A DNA stretch of 64,000 bases, from the NCBI GenBank assembly GCA_019753405.1, contig JAIKLF010000005.1, forward strand, positions 78,706-142,705, read 5' to 3'. The notes beneath the pieces are model-generated. The model saw nothing but the letters and a program-made list of their open reading frames with translations, ran no database searches and was not told the DNA's origin. Positions 53,506-62,377 of the stretch are shown here, one piece after another. Numbering within the stretch: position 1 is the first letter of the stretch; each line of letters begins with the position of its first letter. The stretch comes from Murdochiella sp. Marseille-P8839. GTDB taxonomy: Bacteria; Bacillota; Clostridia; Tissierellales; Peptoniphilaceae. Position numbers and translations under genes: made by a program.

Positions 53506-54156
53506 ATGGCAAATTACAAGAAAAGCGCAGAGACGCGAAGAAGTATTGTGCAGGCGTTGGAAAATCTTGTCAGAAAGAATGGATATACCAAAATCAGTAT
53601 CAAGGATATTTCTGACTATTTGGAAATACCACGTTCTCTAATTTATTATTACTTCAAAAACAAAGATGATATTATGCACGTGCTCTATTATGAGCAATTC
53701 AACAAGACAGAAGAGCTGGCTAAAACAGTTCTGCCACGCGGAGAAGAACCCTTGGTGCGTTTGATGCTTAAGTATTTGTTGTATCGTCAGATGATCGTGT
53801 GCGATCCTTTATTTAATGAGTATGTTGCAACAGCTCCGGAGTACGTAGCACGTGGCTAAACCGCTACAAAAAATCAAATCATGCTTTATTATAGCGATAG
53901 CCGTGATGCATTTGTCTATTACGGAAAACCGACAGATGGGAATGAATTTTATCTTCATATTTTAATGGTTGAAAGTATCGCTCGCGGATTGATTGTAGGG
54001 ACATTTCGTGGATTGTTAAATCTTACGGATAGAGAATTGCTGACGCTTTTCGGAGAGCGGGCGATTATGCCAACTTTTGGTTTAACGAAAGAGCAATTTA
54101 AAACAATTCTTAATCGCACTTTTGAACTTGAAAAGCAGATCAAGAATATAAAATAA
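53506..54156 (+). pseudogene. TetR-family regulator interrupted by an in-frame stop
   Basis: The frame codes for a TetR regulator of about 216 residues. The N-terminal HTH is intact (ISIKDISDYLEIPRSLIYYYFKNKDDIM, about residues 31-58), but codon 118 is TAA (53857-53859), followed in the same frame by 99 more codons that look like the ligand-binding domain (YHILMVESIARGLIVGTFRGLL-like helices). A restart at ATG 53881 has no ribosome site. Either the gene is inactivated or only a 117-aa DNA-binding fragment is made. ATG 53506 follows GCAGGAG. It precedes a small catabolic cluster that it may once have controlled. Confidence 0.75.
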
Positions 54157-54225
54157 TGCTAAACTGAGATTCTATTTTTCGGTAAATACGTTTGTTTTGA
54201 CCCATAGCATTTTATTTTACAAAGT

Positions 54226-54262
54226 AGGGGAAAAAAGCTGATGCTTTTTCCTCTTTTTTTTT
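54226..54262 (+). terminator. Terminator after the TetR-type pseudogene
   Basis: GGGGAAAAAAGC / GCTTTTTCCTC with a TGAT loop, then nine T. It separates the regulator from the amidohydrolase transcript. Confidence 0.8.
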
Positions 54263-54290
54263 GTTGTATCGAAAACGTTTGCTTTGGTAG

Positions 54291-54342
54291 TTGACTAGAG
54301 TCATAAAAAGTCATAATTTGACAGTAGTCAATATTGACATGC
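54291..54342 (+). promoter_or_regulatory. Cluster of GTCA/TGAC motifs before the amidohydrolase gene
   Basis: Six TGAC/GTCA cores occur in about 50 bp (TTGACTA, GAGTCAT, AAGTCAT, TTTGACAG, TAGTCAA, TTGACAT). TTGACT (54291-54296) with CATAAT (54312-54317) or TTGACA (54318-54323) could act as promoter parts. The repeats look like a multi-site operator; the regulator is unknown. Confidence 0.5.
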
Positions 54343-54375
54343 GACAAAATTTAAAAAGAATTGGAGGTTACATGT

Positions 54376-55320
54376 ATGCGAAAAGTTATTGATCTATGTT
54401 TAGACATGCCTATGGACGCAGAGGCGCTAACTAGCACTCTGGGGTCAATGTGCCTGGATCCGCTCTACCGCGGTTACAAAAAAACGTATGGCGCCGGAAT
54501 TGCAGCGCAGGTGGGCTTGACTATCGAGCAGATCGATAAAATCTATGAACAGGAGGGACGAGAAGGTTTTTTGAATGTGATTCGCGCTGCTGCGCAAGAG
54601 CATGCCGTCACACCGGAGGAATTCGTCCATCATCTTGATGAAGTGGGCGTCGAATGGGGCATTACCTGTGATGGAAATCATGATAATCGAAAAACAGCCG
54701 AATTGGTTCATTCTTTCCCTGAAAAATTCAAAGGATTTATTTTTGTCGATCCGCACAAGGGAGAGGAATCCGTCCGCGAATTAGAGGTTTGTGTGAAGGA
54801 ATATGGGCTTCATGCTCTATATTTGACCGCATTTCGCACAAAATTAAACGCGGCGGACAGGAGAAATTATCCTCTCTACAGCAAGGCTAGCGAACTGGGC
54901 ATACCGGTACATATTTACAGCAGTTTGAACCTGTCTAAAGCGGTTCCCTATGATATTGGCCACCCGCGCTATATCGATCAAGTGGCAAGAGACTTTCCGG
55001 ATTTAAAGATTATGGCCGGCGTCAGTGGATGGCCTTGGGTCTTAGATTTTCTGTGTCTTGCTGTTCGACATGAAAATGTTTATTTAAACTTTGAGACACA
55101 TGAGCCGGAAAAGATAGCTATGCGGGGTTCCGGATATGAACCATATCTGTTTTACGGAGAAACATCACTCAAAGAGCGGATATGTTTTGCTTCTAACTGG
55201 GGAACGCAAAGCAGACCGGTTGAAGAGGTGATCGAAGCGGTGGAGCAACTCCCGTTTAGCGATGATGCAAAGGATCATATCCTATATAAAAATGCAAAAA
55301 CATTCTATGACGAGCTATAA
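54376..55320 (+). CDS. Amidohydrolase_2-family TIM-barrel protein with atypical metal sites
   Basis: A 314-aa protein resembling the amidohydrolase-2 (ACMSD-like) family: central VDPHKGEESVRELEVCVKEYGLHALYL, PVHIYSS, LKIMAGVSGWPWV and the end VIEAVEQLPFSDDAKDHILYKNAKTFY. Usual metal ligands seem changed: the N-terminal HxH is LCLDM, the barrel His before GG is Val-Ser (AGVSGWPW), and the final Asp is Asn (FASNWG). Activity may use another chemistry or be lost. RBS GGAGGT precedes ATG 54376. It is grouped with an SSS transporter and a crotonase, suggesting breakdown of an imported organic acid. Confidence 0.75.
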   Translation: MRKVIDLCLDMPMDAEALTSTLGSMCLDPLYRGYKKTYGAGIAAQVGLTIEQIDKIYEQEGREGFLNVIRAAAQEHAVTPEEFVHHLDEVGVEWGITCDGNHDNRKTAELVHSFPEKFKGFIFVDPHKGEESVRELEVCVKEYGLHALYLTAFRTKLNAADRRNYPLYSKASELGIPVHIYSSLNLSKAVPYDIGHPRYIDQVARDFPDLKIMAGVSGWPWVLDFLCLAVRHENVYLNFETHEPEKIAMRGSGYEPYLFYGETSLKERICFASNWGTQSRPVEEVIEAVEQLPFSDDAKDHILYKNAKTFYDEL

Positions 55321-55415
55321 CTGCTTCTGTAGGGGGCATGCCTTAAAAGGTGAATAGCAGTAATTTAGATTCCCTTTTGGCCAGTACGAATAACGCATGA
55401 GGAGGATAAATAAAT

Positions 55416-56852
55416 ATGAGTCTATACACATTAATTATTATCACTTTTGTCATTTTTATGGCAATTAACGTATTGATCGGTCTTCGAGGACGACAACACG
55501 CCAGTACGACGCAGGACTTTCTCACAGCTTCAGGCCAATCCGGAATTTGGTTTATCATTGCTTCTGCTGTAGGAGCCAGCATTGGATCCGGTGTAGTTAT
55601 TGGAACCACTCAGTATGCTGTTAAACTTGGCGTTGCCGGTGCTTGGTATGCCATTGGATGTGGAATTGCCTGTATTGTTCATGCGCTTGTCATGACAAGA
55701 TTTATCTATCGCAACAAGCTGGTTTCGTTTTCAGACTATTTTAAGAGACGCTATGACAGTAACTTTATTGTTCTGCTATATAGCGGCATCGGACCGTTTG
55801 CCTGTGCCGCTGCTATGGGTGGCCAGTTGGTGGCAGCCAAAGTTATCTTTGAATCTTTTGGCATTAATCCGATTGTCGGCCTGGCCATCACTGCCGCAGT
55901 AATGCTGGTGTATACGATGTTTGCGGGCCTCTGGGGCTCTTATGCGACGGCAGTTTTCCAAGTGGGGGTGATTATTGTCGGCGTATTGGTTGTTGGGGGC
56001 TCTATGTTTGTACAGGGTGGTATTGAAACGGTCCATGCCTTCTATCCGGTGGAAAAATTCGACCTGTTTAACATTTCTCCTGATTTATGGATGATGTTTG
56101 TGGGGCCGATGGTTCTATCGGTTCTGGTGGATCAAACTTCGGTTCAACGTGCATCTTCAGCAAAAACAGAAGGGACCGCTTTTTGGGGATCGTTACTTAG
56201 TTGTATTCCGCTCTTTCTCTTTGGTTGGCTGATGGTCTATATTGGTATGTGGAGTGGCGCAGAATTTCCCGAAGCCGGTGGAAATGCGTTCATCTTTTTG
56301 CTGATGAATAAGGTATCTCCAATTGTCTGTGCGGTGATGATTTGCGCCATATTGGCGGCAATTATGTCTACTGCCAGCGGTGCACTGGTTGCAACGGATG
56401 CGCTGGTTGTTCACGATTTGTATTGTGGGTTTATCAATAAAAATGCAACGGAAGCACAAAAGAAACGCTTAACTCTGATTGTCAATGTTGTTGTTTCGGT
56501 CGCTGCGGTACTCTGTGCAGCTGCATTTAGCAATGTTATTGATTTGCTCGCTGTGGGCTATACAATTATGCTTTCGGGCACTTTAGTTCCTCTTCTTGGC
56601 GGCATTATTTGGAAACGGGGAACAACTAAAGGTGCAGCTGCTTCGGCGGCAGCGGGAATTATTACCGCGATGTTAAGCATTTTTGGTGTGATCACCGTTC
56701 CTTTTGCCAGCATTTTCCCCATTGTACCCGGAATAGTGGCGTTCATTGTTGTTAGCTTATGTACAGAACACGCTCCTACTGAAAACACAGCCAGAGTTGC
56801 TGAAGTTATTCAAACTTCTACACAAGAGAAAAAGGGCGAAGAAATAAAATAA
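55416..56852 (+). CDS. Sodium:solute symporter (SSS family)
   Basis: A 478-aa Na+-coupled transporter with about 13 hydrophobic spans. It has SSS landmarks: N-terminal ASAVGASIGSGVVIGTTQYA, SFSDYFKRRYDSN, and SVLVDQTSVQRASSAKTEG (the conserved Q-R-x-x-S-A-K region). The substrate is not predictable; solutes include organic acids, amino acids and pantothenate. RBS GAGGAGGATAAATAA. It lies 95 bp after the amidohydrolase and is probably its transport partner. Confidence 0.9.
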   Translation: MSLYTLIIITFVIFMAINVLIGLRGRQHASTTQDFLTASGQSGIWFIIASAVGASIGSGVVIGTTQYAVKLGVAGAWYAIGCGIACIVHALVMTRFIYRNKLVSFSDYFKRRYDSNFIVLLYSGIGPFACAAAMGGQLVAAKVIFESFGINPIVGLAITAAVMLVYTMFAGLWGSYATAVFQVGVIIVGVLVVGGSMFVQGGIETVHAFYPVEKFDLFNISPDLWMMFVGPMVLSVLVDQTSVQRASSAKTEGTAFWGSLLSCIPLFLFGWLMVYIGMWSGAEFPEAGGNAFIFLLMNKVSPIVCAVMICAILAAIMSTASGALVATDALVVHDLYCGFINKNATEAQKKRLTLIVNVVVSVAAVLCAAAFSNVIDLLAVGYTIMLSGTLVPLLGGIIWKRGTTKGAAASAAAGIITAMLSIFGVITVPFASIFPIVPGIVAFIVVSLCTEHAPTENTARVAEVIQTSTQEKKGEEIK

Positions 56853-56927
56853 AAACGCTTTAATCATTACTTTTGATGAAAACAGACGCCTGTACCCGTT
56901 GGCTGATAAGGACAGAAAGGAATAATT

Positions 56928-57728
56928 ATGGCATATTCAACGATAAAAACAGAGATTGTAGATCGTGTTGGCGTAATTACGTTGGATCATCCACCACTGA
57001 ACGCAGTAAGTAAACGAATGATGGTGGAAATCATGGAGACTTTGGATGAATTTGAGCAAAATGATACCGTTCGTGCAATCATGATGAAAGCAGATGGACC
57101 GGATTTTTCGTACGGAGCGGATGCTGAGGATGCAAAGAAGGGGGCTCGCGGAGAGAAAGAGGAGATTCCGGAGAGCTTTTCCGTATTGGGCAATCGCTTA
57201 GTTGAACGCATAGACGGCTGCCCTAAACCAACACTGGTCGCAGCCCATGGACGTTGTATAGGCGGTTCTACGGCCATGTTTAATGCGTTTGATATCCGTA
57301 TTGTTGGCGAAAACTTCCGTATGCATGATGGGGATATTTACTATGGTACCGTCGGTTCCTGGGGAATGAGCTCTTTACGCCTTCCAATGTGGATTGGACG
57401 AAACCGAGTTCTTGATTATATGTTTTTAAATGAAGATTTTACGGGACGGCAATGTTATGAGCTTGGTCTTGCCAGCAAAGTTGTTGCAGATGAGCTTGTT
57501 GAGGTAGTCGGCCTCGAGACCGCAAAGAAGATGTCTAAAGCTGCACCCATTGCAGTAAAATACTACAAAGACTGTGTTCGCAAGGCCACACAAAACAATA
57601 TTGAAGAGGCACGGGCTCTTGAGCTTAAAGCAGCGGAAATCGTCTTTGCGACAGAGGACTGCAAAATTGGCTTAAAATCGGTTTTTGAAAATCATGGTGT
57701 ACCGAATTGTGAATTTCTCGGAAAATAA
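56928..57728 (+). CDS. Enoyl-CoA hydratase/isomerase (crotonase) family protein
   Basis: A 266-aa crotonase-fold enzyme acting on acyl-CoA thioesters. The start ITLDHPPLNAVSKRM and the oxyanion-hole strand FSYGADAEDAK are normal. The second oxyanion Gly is in AAHGRCIGGSTAMFNAFDIRI. The usual catalytic Glu positions are occupied by IYYGTVGSWGM, so the exact reaction (hydratase, isomerase, hydrolase or decarboxylase) is open. It is the last gene of the cluster; no acyl-CoA ligase or dehydrogenase adjoins it. Confidence 0.87.
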   Translation: MAYSTIKTEIVDRVGVITLDHPPLNAVSKRMMVEIMETLDEFEQNDTVRAIMMKADGPDFSYGADAEDAKKGARGEKEEIPESFSVLGNRLVERIDGCPKPTLVAAHGRCIGGSTAMFNAFDIRIVGENFRMHDGDIYYGTVGSWGMSSLRLPMWIGRNRVLDYMFLNEDFTGRQCYELGLASKVVADELVEVVGLETAKKMSKAAPIAVKYYKDCVRKATQNNIEEARALELKAAEIVFATEDCKIGLKSVFENHGVPNCEFLGK

Positions 57729-57777
57729 GGTAACCGATTTTAAAAGCCATTGCTTATTATTAAATGGATAGATGCAT

Positions 57778-57830
57778 ACAGGCAAGTATTTGGTCAGCGT
57801 AAATACCGAATACTTGTCTGTTTGCTTTTC
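57778..57830 (+). terminator. Terminator of the crotonase gene
   Basis: ACAGGCAAGTATTTGGT / ATACCGAATACTTGTCTGT with G-U pairs, followed by TTGCTTTT. Confidence 0.8.
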
Positions 57831-57863
57831 TGCAATCGCGTTGACCTTTCCCTCCAACCCTGC

Positions 57864-57905
57864 AAAGAGCACCAAGCACAAATCTTGTGTTTGGTGCTCT
57901 TTTTA
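57864..57905. terminator. Second terminator before murB
   Basis: AAAGAGCACCAA and CACAA pair with TTGTG and TTTGGTGCTCTTT, 3-nt loop, then TTTTT. Flanked by A and T runs, so it can work on both strands. It insulates the murB operon from the cluster upstream. Confidence 0.9.
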
Positions 57906-57944
57906 GGGTAATCTTATGACATATGAGTATAGGGAGGCAAGGGA

Positions 57945-58856
57945 ATGATCAAGGAGAATCAGCGTGCGGAGTTGTGTTCGGGGGCGTATGGCATTGCGAC
58001 AGAGGGAGTGTGCCTGTCTTCGCTGACCACATTTCATTTGGGCGGCCCGTGCGATCTGCTAATCGAAGTGACTTCCGAGAAGGAGGCGATACGCACCATT
58101 CGCTATTTGCGTAGCAGCGCCATCCCGTTTATGGTTATCGGAAACGGATCAAATCTGTTGGTACGTGATGGCGGGATTGATGGCGTTGTCGTGAAGATGG
58201 GGCCGGCGTTTGCGGACGTGACGGTGGAAGGCAATGTGGTCACGGCTCAGGCGGGTGCGGCGGTAGCTAAAGTTGCACAGATCAGCTTTGAAGCCGGTCT
58301 TACCGGAATGGAAGCACTTGCGGGAATTCCGGGAACGGTGGGCGGCGGTGTCATTATGAATGCGGGCGCCTATGAACACGAAATGAAGAACGTGTTGCGC
58401 TCTCTGCATGCGATAGAGCAAGATAATACGCTGTGTACGCTAATGCGAGATGAAATGGACATGGGTTATCGTACGTCACGAATGATGCGCGAGGGCATGG
58501 TGGTTACAGAGACGACCTTTGAGCTGCAACCGGGTGATCCGAAAGAAATTCGGGAAAGAGCGGCAGAATATGCTTTGCGCCGTCGAACGAAGCAACCGCT
58601 GGATAAATATTCTGCGGGATCTACGTTCAAGCGTCCGCAGGGGCACTTTGCCGGGGCACTCATCGAACAAGCCGGGCTTAGAGGCTATGCCATTCGTGGT
58701 GCGCAGGTTTCTGAAAAACATTGTGGATTTTTGATTAACAACGGCGAAGCGACAGCTCGTGATGTGCTGGATCTGATTCACTATGTACAGGAAACGGTGA
58801 AGAACACTTCTGGCGTAGATATGGAACCGGAAGTACGGATTATTGGAAAAGAGTAG
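57945..58856 (+). CDS. murB: UDP-N-acetylmuramate dehydrogenase (UDP-N-acetylenolpyruvoylglucosamine reductase)
   Basis: A 303-aa FAD enzyme reducing enolpyruvyl-UDP-GlcNAc to UDP-MurNAc in peptidoglycan synthesis. TTFHLGGPCDLLIE and GNGSNLLVRDGGIDG mark the FAD domain; AGIPGTVGGGVIMNAGAYE and the catalytic Ser region AGSTFKRPQGHFAGALIEQAGL follow; Glu in MEPEVRIIG is the proton donor. It is type II (no Tyr loop). First gene of the murB-rapZ-nudix-whiA-LCP run. Confidence 0.96.
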   Translation: MIKENQRAELCSGAYGIATEGVCLSSLTTFHLGGPCDLLIEVTSEKEAIRTIRYLRSSAIPFMVIGNGSNLLVRDGGIDGVVVKMGPAFADVTVEGNVVTAQAGAAVAKVAQISFEAGLTGMEALAGIPGTVGGGVIMNAGAYEHEMKNVLRSLHAIEQDNTLCTLMRDEMDMGYRTSRMMREGMVVTETTFELQPGDPKEIRERAAEYALRRRTKQPLDKYSAGSTFKRPQGHFAGALIEQAGLRGYAIRGAQVSEKHCGFLINNGEATARDVLDLIHYVQETVKNTSGVDMEPEVRIIGKE

Positions 58857-58952
58857 ATTATAGAAAAAATAGGAATCCGGCGCGAAAGCGAAAGAAAAGC
58901 TTTGTGATTTGTGCCGGCAAAGAAAAAGAAACGGCGGAAGGAGGTGGACATC

Positions 58953-59843
58953 ATGAAAATGGTCATTGTGACCGGTATGAGCGGTGCGGGAAAAAGCTCT
59001 GTTCTGCGCTTGTTTGAGGACATGGGCTACTATTGCATGGATAATATTCCTCCCCGTCTCATTAACAATTTTCTCGATTTGACCAGAAGTGCCTCGAAGC
59101 CGATGACGCGGGTCGCCCTGGGCGTGGATATTCGCGGTGGTGCTTTTTTTGAAGACTTGCAATCTACCGTCGAAGCACTGAAAAAAGAAAAGGATATGGA
59201 GGTCACCACCCTGTTTCTCACCGCTTCCGACGAGACTCTGGTGCGTCGTTACAAAGAATTGCGCAGGCCGCATCCCATGGATAAGGCCGGCAATATTTTT
59301 GACGGCATTCAGCGAGAAAAAAATTTTTTGGCGCATTTACGCCAGACTTCGGATGTTCTGGTCGATACGACGGACAAAACGTTAGGGGAACTAAAGGAAC
59401 AGATCGACCATTTGTTCCTGCCGGCAGGAGAAAAGCCTGCCCTGTTGATTTCCGTCATCTCCTTTGGATACAAGCACGGAATCGTTCTGGATGCGGACTT
59501 GGTTTTTGATGTGCGGTTCGTGAACAATCCATACTATGTCGCGGACTTGCGTAAATTGACGGGACTGGATGCGTCGTTACAGGATTATGTGCTGCAATTC
59601 CCGGAGACAACGCAGTTTTTGACCAAAGCGCTGGATTTGTTATCCTTCTTAATTCCCCTCTACATACGCGAAGGAAAGCGAACACTTACGGTTGCGTTGG
59701 GTTGCACCGGCGGACGCCATCGTTCGGTGGTGATGGCGGAGATGCTGGGCCAAAAACTCAGTGAGCGGTATCAGGGAGTCAATGTATCGCACCGTGATCG
59801 TCGGTATTGGAAAGAATCCGCACAGAAAGGAGGGCTGCGATGA
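58953..59843 (+). CDS. rapZ: RNase adapter / nucleotide-binding protein RapZ (YvcJ)
   Basis: A 296-aa P-loop protein. Walker A GMSGAGKS at residues 8-15; the C-terminal domain has ISFGYKHG, DVRFVNNPYY and the signature GCTGGRHRSV. In Gram-negatives RapZ controls GlmZ/glmS; in Bacillota YvcJ is tied to competence and carbon metabolism. The rapZ-whiA neighbourhood is a widely conserved Bacillota synteny. ATG 58953 follows AGGAGGTGGACATC. It overlaps the next gene by 4 bp. Confidence 0.95.
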   Translation: MKMVIVTGMSGAGKSSVLRLFEDMGYYCMDNIPPRLINNFLDLTRSASKPMTRVALGVDIRGGAFFEDLQSTVEALKKEKDMEVTTLFLTASDETLVRRYKELRRPHPMDKAGNIFDGIQREKNFLAHLRQTSDVLVDTTDKTLGELKEQIDHLFLPAGEKPALLISVISFGYKHGIVLDADLVFDVRFVNNPYYVADLRKLTGLDASLQDYVLQFPETTQFLTKALDLLSFLIPLYIREGKRTLTVALGCTGGRHRSVVMAEMLGQKLSERYQGVNVSHRDRRYWKESAQKGGLR

Positions 59844-60280
59844 AGGAAACGAGCGCCGGCGGCGTCATTATCAAGGGCAGAGAAGTGCTTGTGCTGCGCA
59901 AATTCCGTGGAGATTGGGTGTTGCCAAAAGGTCGAATCGAAGAAGGTGAAACGCTGGAACAGACAGCCCTGCGTGAGGTTAATGAAGAGAGCGGTCTTGC
60001 CTGCCGCGTAGGAGACTATATCGGGTTTGTGCGCTACAACTATTCCAAACCGAACGGCGTAGAAGTACATAAAACCGTTCATTATTATACGATGACGGCA
60101 GAAGGCGGCACCATGAAGCCGCAACGAGAAGAGGGGTTTTGCGACTCGGCCTTCATGCCTTGGCGAAAAGCAGTGAAATTGTTGCGGCATGATTCCGAAC
60201 GCAACATGGTACGCCAAGCTTTTAGCGGCTCTTCGAGTTCGAAAAAGAAGACTCCTCCTTCCCGGGAGACGGAATCATGA
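59840..60280 (+). CDS. NUDIX hydrolase
   Basis: A 146-aa Nudix protein with a perfect Nudix box (G31 to L53, GX5EX7REVNEESGL). Preceding residues FRGDWVLPKG resemble Ap4A/diphosphoinositol-type hydrolases. Substrate not certain. ATG 59840 follows AAAGGAGGG. It is inserted between rapZ and whiA, overlapping both by 4 bp, in the place usually taken by yvcK (gluconeogenesis factor), which is missing here. Confidence 0.9.
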   Translation: MKETSAGGVIIKGREVLVLRKFRGDWVLPKGRIEEGETLEQTALREVNEESGLACRVGDYIGFVRYNYSKPNGVEVHKTVHYYTMTAEGGTMKPQREEGFCDSAFMPWRKAVKLLRHDSERNMVRQAFSGSSSSKKKTPPSRETES

Positions 60281-61212
60281 GTTTCTCTTACGATACCAAA
60301 ACCGAGTGTGCTCGTTTGCCTGTGCATTCAAAAATAGAAGCGCTTCTTGAACTATCGGCTATGGCGCGCCTAAACGCGGCCATGGTGATTAATCGCGACG
60401 GACATCATCTTCGCTTTTTTTCGGAACATCCTGAGGTGATTGGCTGTGTAGCCGGCTTGTCGCGTTTTTTATTGGAAACGGAAGGCGAGATTCGCGCCCA
60501 GCAGGATGATCGTCTGCAAAAAAAACCGGTCTATTATATGGATCTTCCGGAAAAAGAGACGGAAGTACTTTTAGCGCAGAGCGGGGTGGATCTTTTCGGT
60601 CATGCGACGCAAAGCCTGGAAGCTATTTTCGGTCGTCTTCGCGTTGAGGCAAATGCACGAGCCTACTTGCGAGGCGCATTTTTAGCGGCCGGCTCCGTTG
60701 TCGATCCGGAAAAGTCGTACCACTTGGAAGTGGTGACGAAGAACGATTTGGATGGGAAAATTTTAGCGCACGTTTTTCATACGCTTTCCTTGCCGGTCAA
60801 GCAGACCACACGAGGTGCGCTTACGGTATACTATTTTAAAGATTCCGAGGCGATCTCCGACATGATGGTTGCTATTGGCGCCTCGGCGGCCATGTTGGCG
60901 CTGGAAAACGTCAAGATCAAAAAAGAGCTCAAAAACACAATCAATCGGAAATCCAATGCCGAAGCAGCAAACTTGGACAAGCAGTATCAAGCAGCGTTGG
61001 AACAGATTCGCGCCATCCATTATATAGATGAAAAACGGGGACTGGACAGTTTGCCGGAATCGTTGCGTGCGGTGGCGCGGGCGCGCTTGGAACATCCCAT
61101 GGCTAATCTTAGGCAACTGGGAGAGCGCATGAATCCGCCTTTGAGTAAGTCCGGCGTCATGCACCGTATGCGTCGCTTGCTCGAAGAAGCGTCTATGCTG
61201 GAGGAAAAATGA
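60277..61212 (+). CDS. whiA: DNA-binding protein WhiA
   Basis: A 311-aa protein with an N-terminal LAGLIDADG-like homing-endonuclease-derived domain (AYLRGAFLAAGSVVDPEKSYHLE, lacking nuclease acids) and a C-terminal HTH (LRQLGERMNPPLSKSGVMHRMRRL). It regulates cell division and chromosome segregation in Gram-positives. Order rapZ-(nudix)-whiA is the usual neighbourhood. Confidence 0.96.
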   Translation: MSFSYDTKTECARLPVHSKIEALLELSAMARLNAAMVINRDGHHLRFFSEHPEVIGCVAGLSRFLLETEGEIRAQQDDRLQKKPVYYMDLPEKETEVLLAQSGVDLFGHATQSLEAIFGRLRVEANARAYLRGAFLAAGSVVDPEKSYHLEVVTKNDLDGKILAHVFHTLSLPVKQTTRGALTVYYFKDSEAISDMMVAIGASAAMLALENVKIKKELKNTINRKSNAEAANLDKQYQAALEQIRAIHYIDEKRGLDSLPESLRAVARARLEHPMANLRQLGERMNPPLSKSGVMHRMRRLLEEASMLEEK

Positions 61213-62363
61213 ACGCGTATCGTAACGAAGAGGAACCCCGCACACAGCGTGCTCAGGGGAGAAATGGAAATCCGCATTTTGTGGAAAACCGGGCGTATAG
61301 ACAGCATGATGAGGACGATACGTTGCCGTTAACGGTTGAGGACGTGCGTCGCGCCATGCGTGCCGAGAAGGCCGGACGCCAAGCGGATAAAAAGCAGAAG
61401 AAGTCGGAAGCGCATCGCGTCTATCGTGATGCGGATCCGGAGGAATACTATAGCGATGCCGAAAAGCCACGTAAAAAGAAGAGCTGTCTCGGTCGTTTGT
61501 TGCGCCTGTTTCTCCTTCTTCTTGTCGCAGCGGTCATCGTACTCGTTGTCTATCTTTATTTGTGGGACAAGGAGAAGGAAAACCTGCCGATACCGGCAGC
61601 GGAGCAAGGCAATACGCTTGCACCGATTCAGGATGATCTTCTGGTTCTTTTGGCCGGCGTGGATGACACCGGAACCGGTGAACCGCAACGTACGGACACT
61701 CTCTTGCTGCTGCGCTTTGCTTTCGGGGAAGGCCGTATCATTGGATTGTCTATTCCGCGTGATTCGCGCGTCTATGTTGATGGAGAACCCGATAAGATTA
61801 ACCATGCGCATGCTTATGGCGGCATCGAATTGACCATGCAGACCATACGCGATTTTCTCGGCATTGACCTGGACTATTATATTGAGGTGGACTATCAAAC
61901 GGTGAAGGCGGTCGTGGATGCAGCCGGAGGCGTGCGCTATACCGTTCCCGAGGAGGCGGCACCTGTAAGGGGCGAGGTGCATCGCGTTGGCGATCATGTG
62001 TTAGATGGGGAAGAAACGCTCAGCTTTTTACGGCATCGTCAAGGCTATGTGAATGGAGATCTTGACCGGGTTCAAGCGCAACAGGCCTTTCTTCAGGAAA
62101 CGGCGAAGCAGGTAGCTTCACCGCTTCATTTCTATCGCTATCCGTTTGTGCTTCACGCCTTCCGCACAAATGTCAAGACGAATCTTCCGGCGCTTCCGAT
62201 GCTGCCGAAGTTGCCCGGCATGATGCTTTCCGGATTATCCAACATGGAACTGCATACCATCCCCGGCGACGGGGAAATGATTGACGATGTCAGCTATTAT
62301 GTCGTCGACAGCGAAGGAACAATGGAGTTGGTTAATGAATTATTTGCTCCTTTTGTTTTCTAG
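61209..62363 (+). CDS. LytR-CpsA-Psr (LCP) family cell-wall ligase
   Basis: A 384-aa membrane protein attaching anionic or capsular polymers to peptidoglycan. A long charged cytosolic region (1-92) precedes one transmembrane helix (about 97-118), and the extracellular LCP domain follows: GEPQRTDTLLLL, IPRDSRVYVDGEPDKINHAHAYGG, and LSFLRHRQGYVNGDLDRVQAQQ with the conserved Arg/Asp residues for polyprenyl-pyrophosphate binding. It overlaps whiA by 4 bp. The highly basic N-terminal tail is longer than in many LCP proteins. Confidence 0.93.
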   Translation: MNAYRNEEEPRTQRAQGRNGNPHFVENRAYRQHDEDDTLPLTVEDVRRAMRAEKAGRQADKKQKKSEAHRVYRDADPEEYYSDAEKPRKKKSCLGRLLRLFLLLLVAAVIVLVVYLYLWDKEKENLPIPAAEQGNTLAPIQDDLLVLLAGVDDTGTGEPQRTDTLLLLRFAFGEGRIIGLSIPRDSRVYVDGEPDKINHAHAYGGIELTMQTIRDFLGIDLDYYIEVDYQTVKAVVDAAGGVRYTVPEEAAPVRGEVHRVGDHVLDGEETLSFLRHRQGYVNGDLDRVQAQQAFLQETAKQVASPLHFYRYPFVLHAFRTNVKTNLPALPMLPKLPGMMLSGLSNMELHTIPGDGEMIDDVSYYVVDSEGTMELVNELFAPFVF

Positions 62364-62377
62364 AAGGAGGGCAAAAA

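Noticed and set aside
53857..53880. Programmed frameshift or recoding in the TetR gene
   Set aside because: Frame is unchanged on both sides of the TAA; a plain nonsense change or sequencing error explains it, and no recoding signal is visible.
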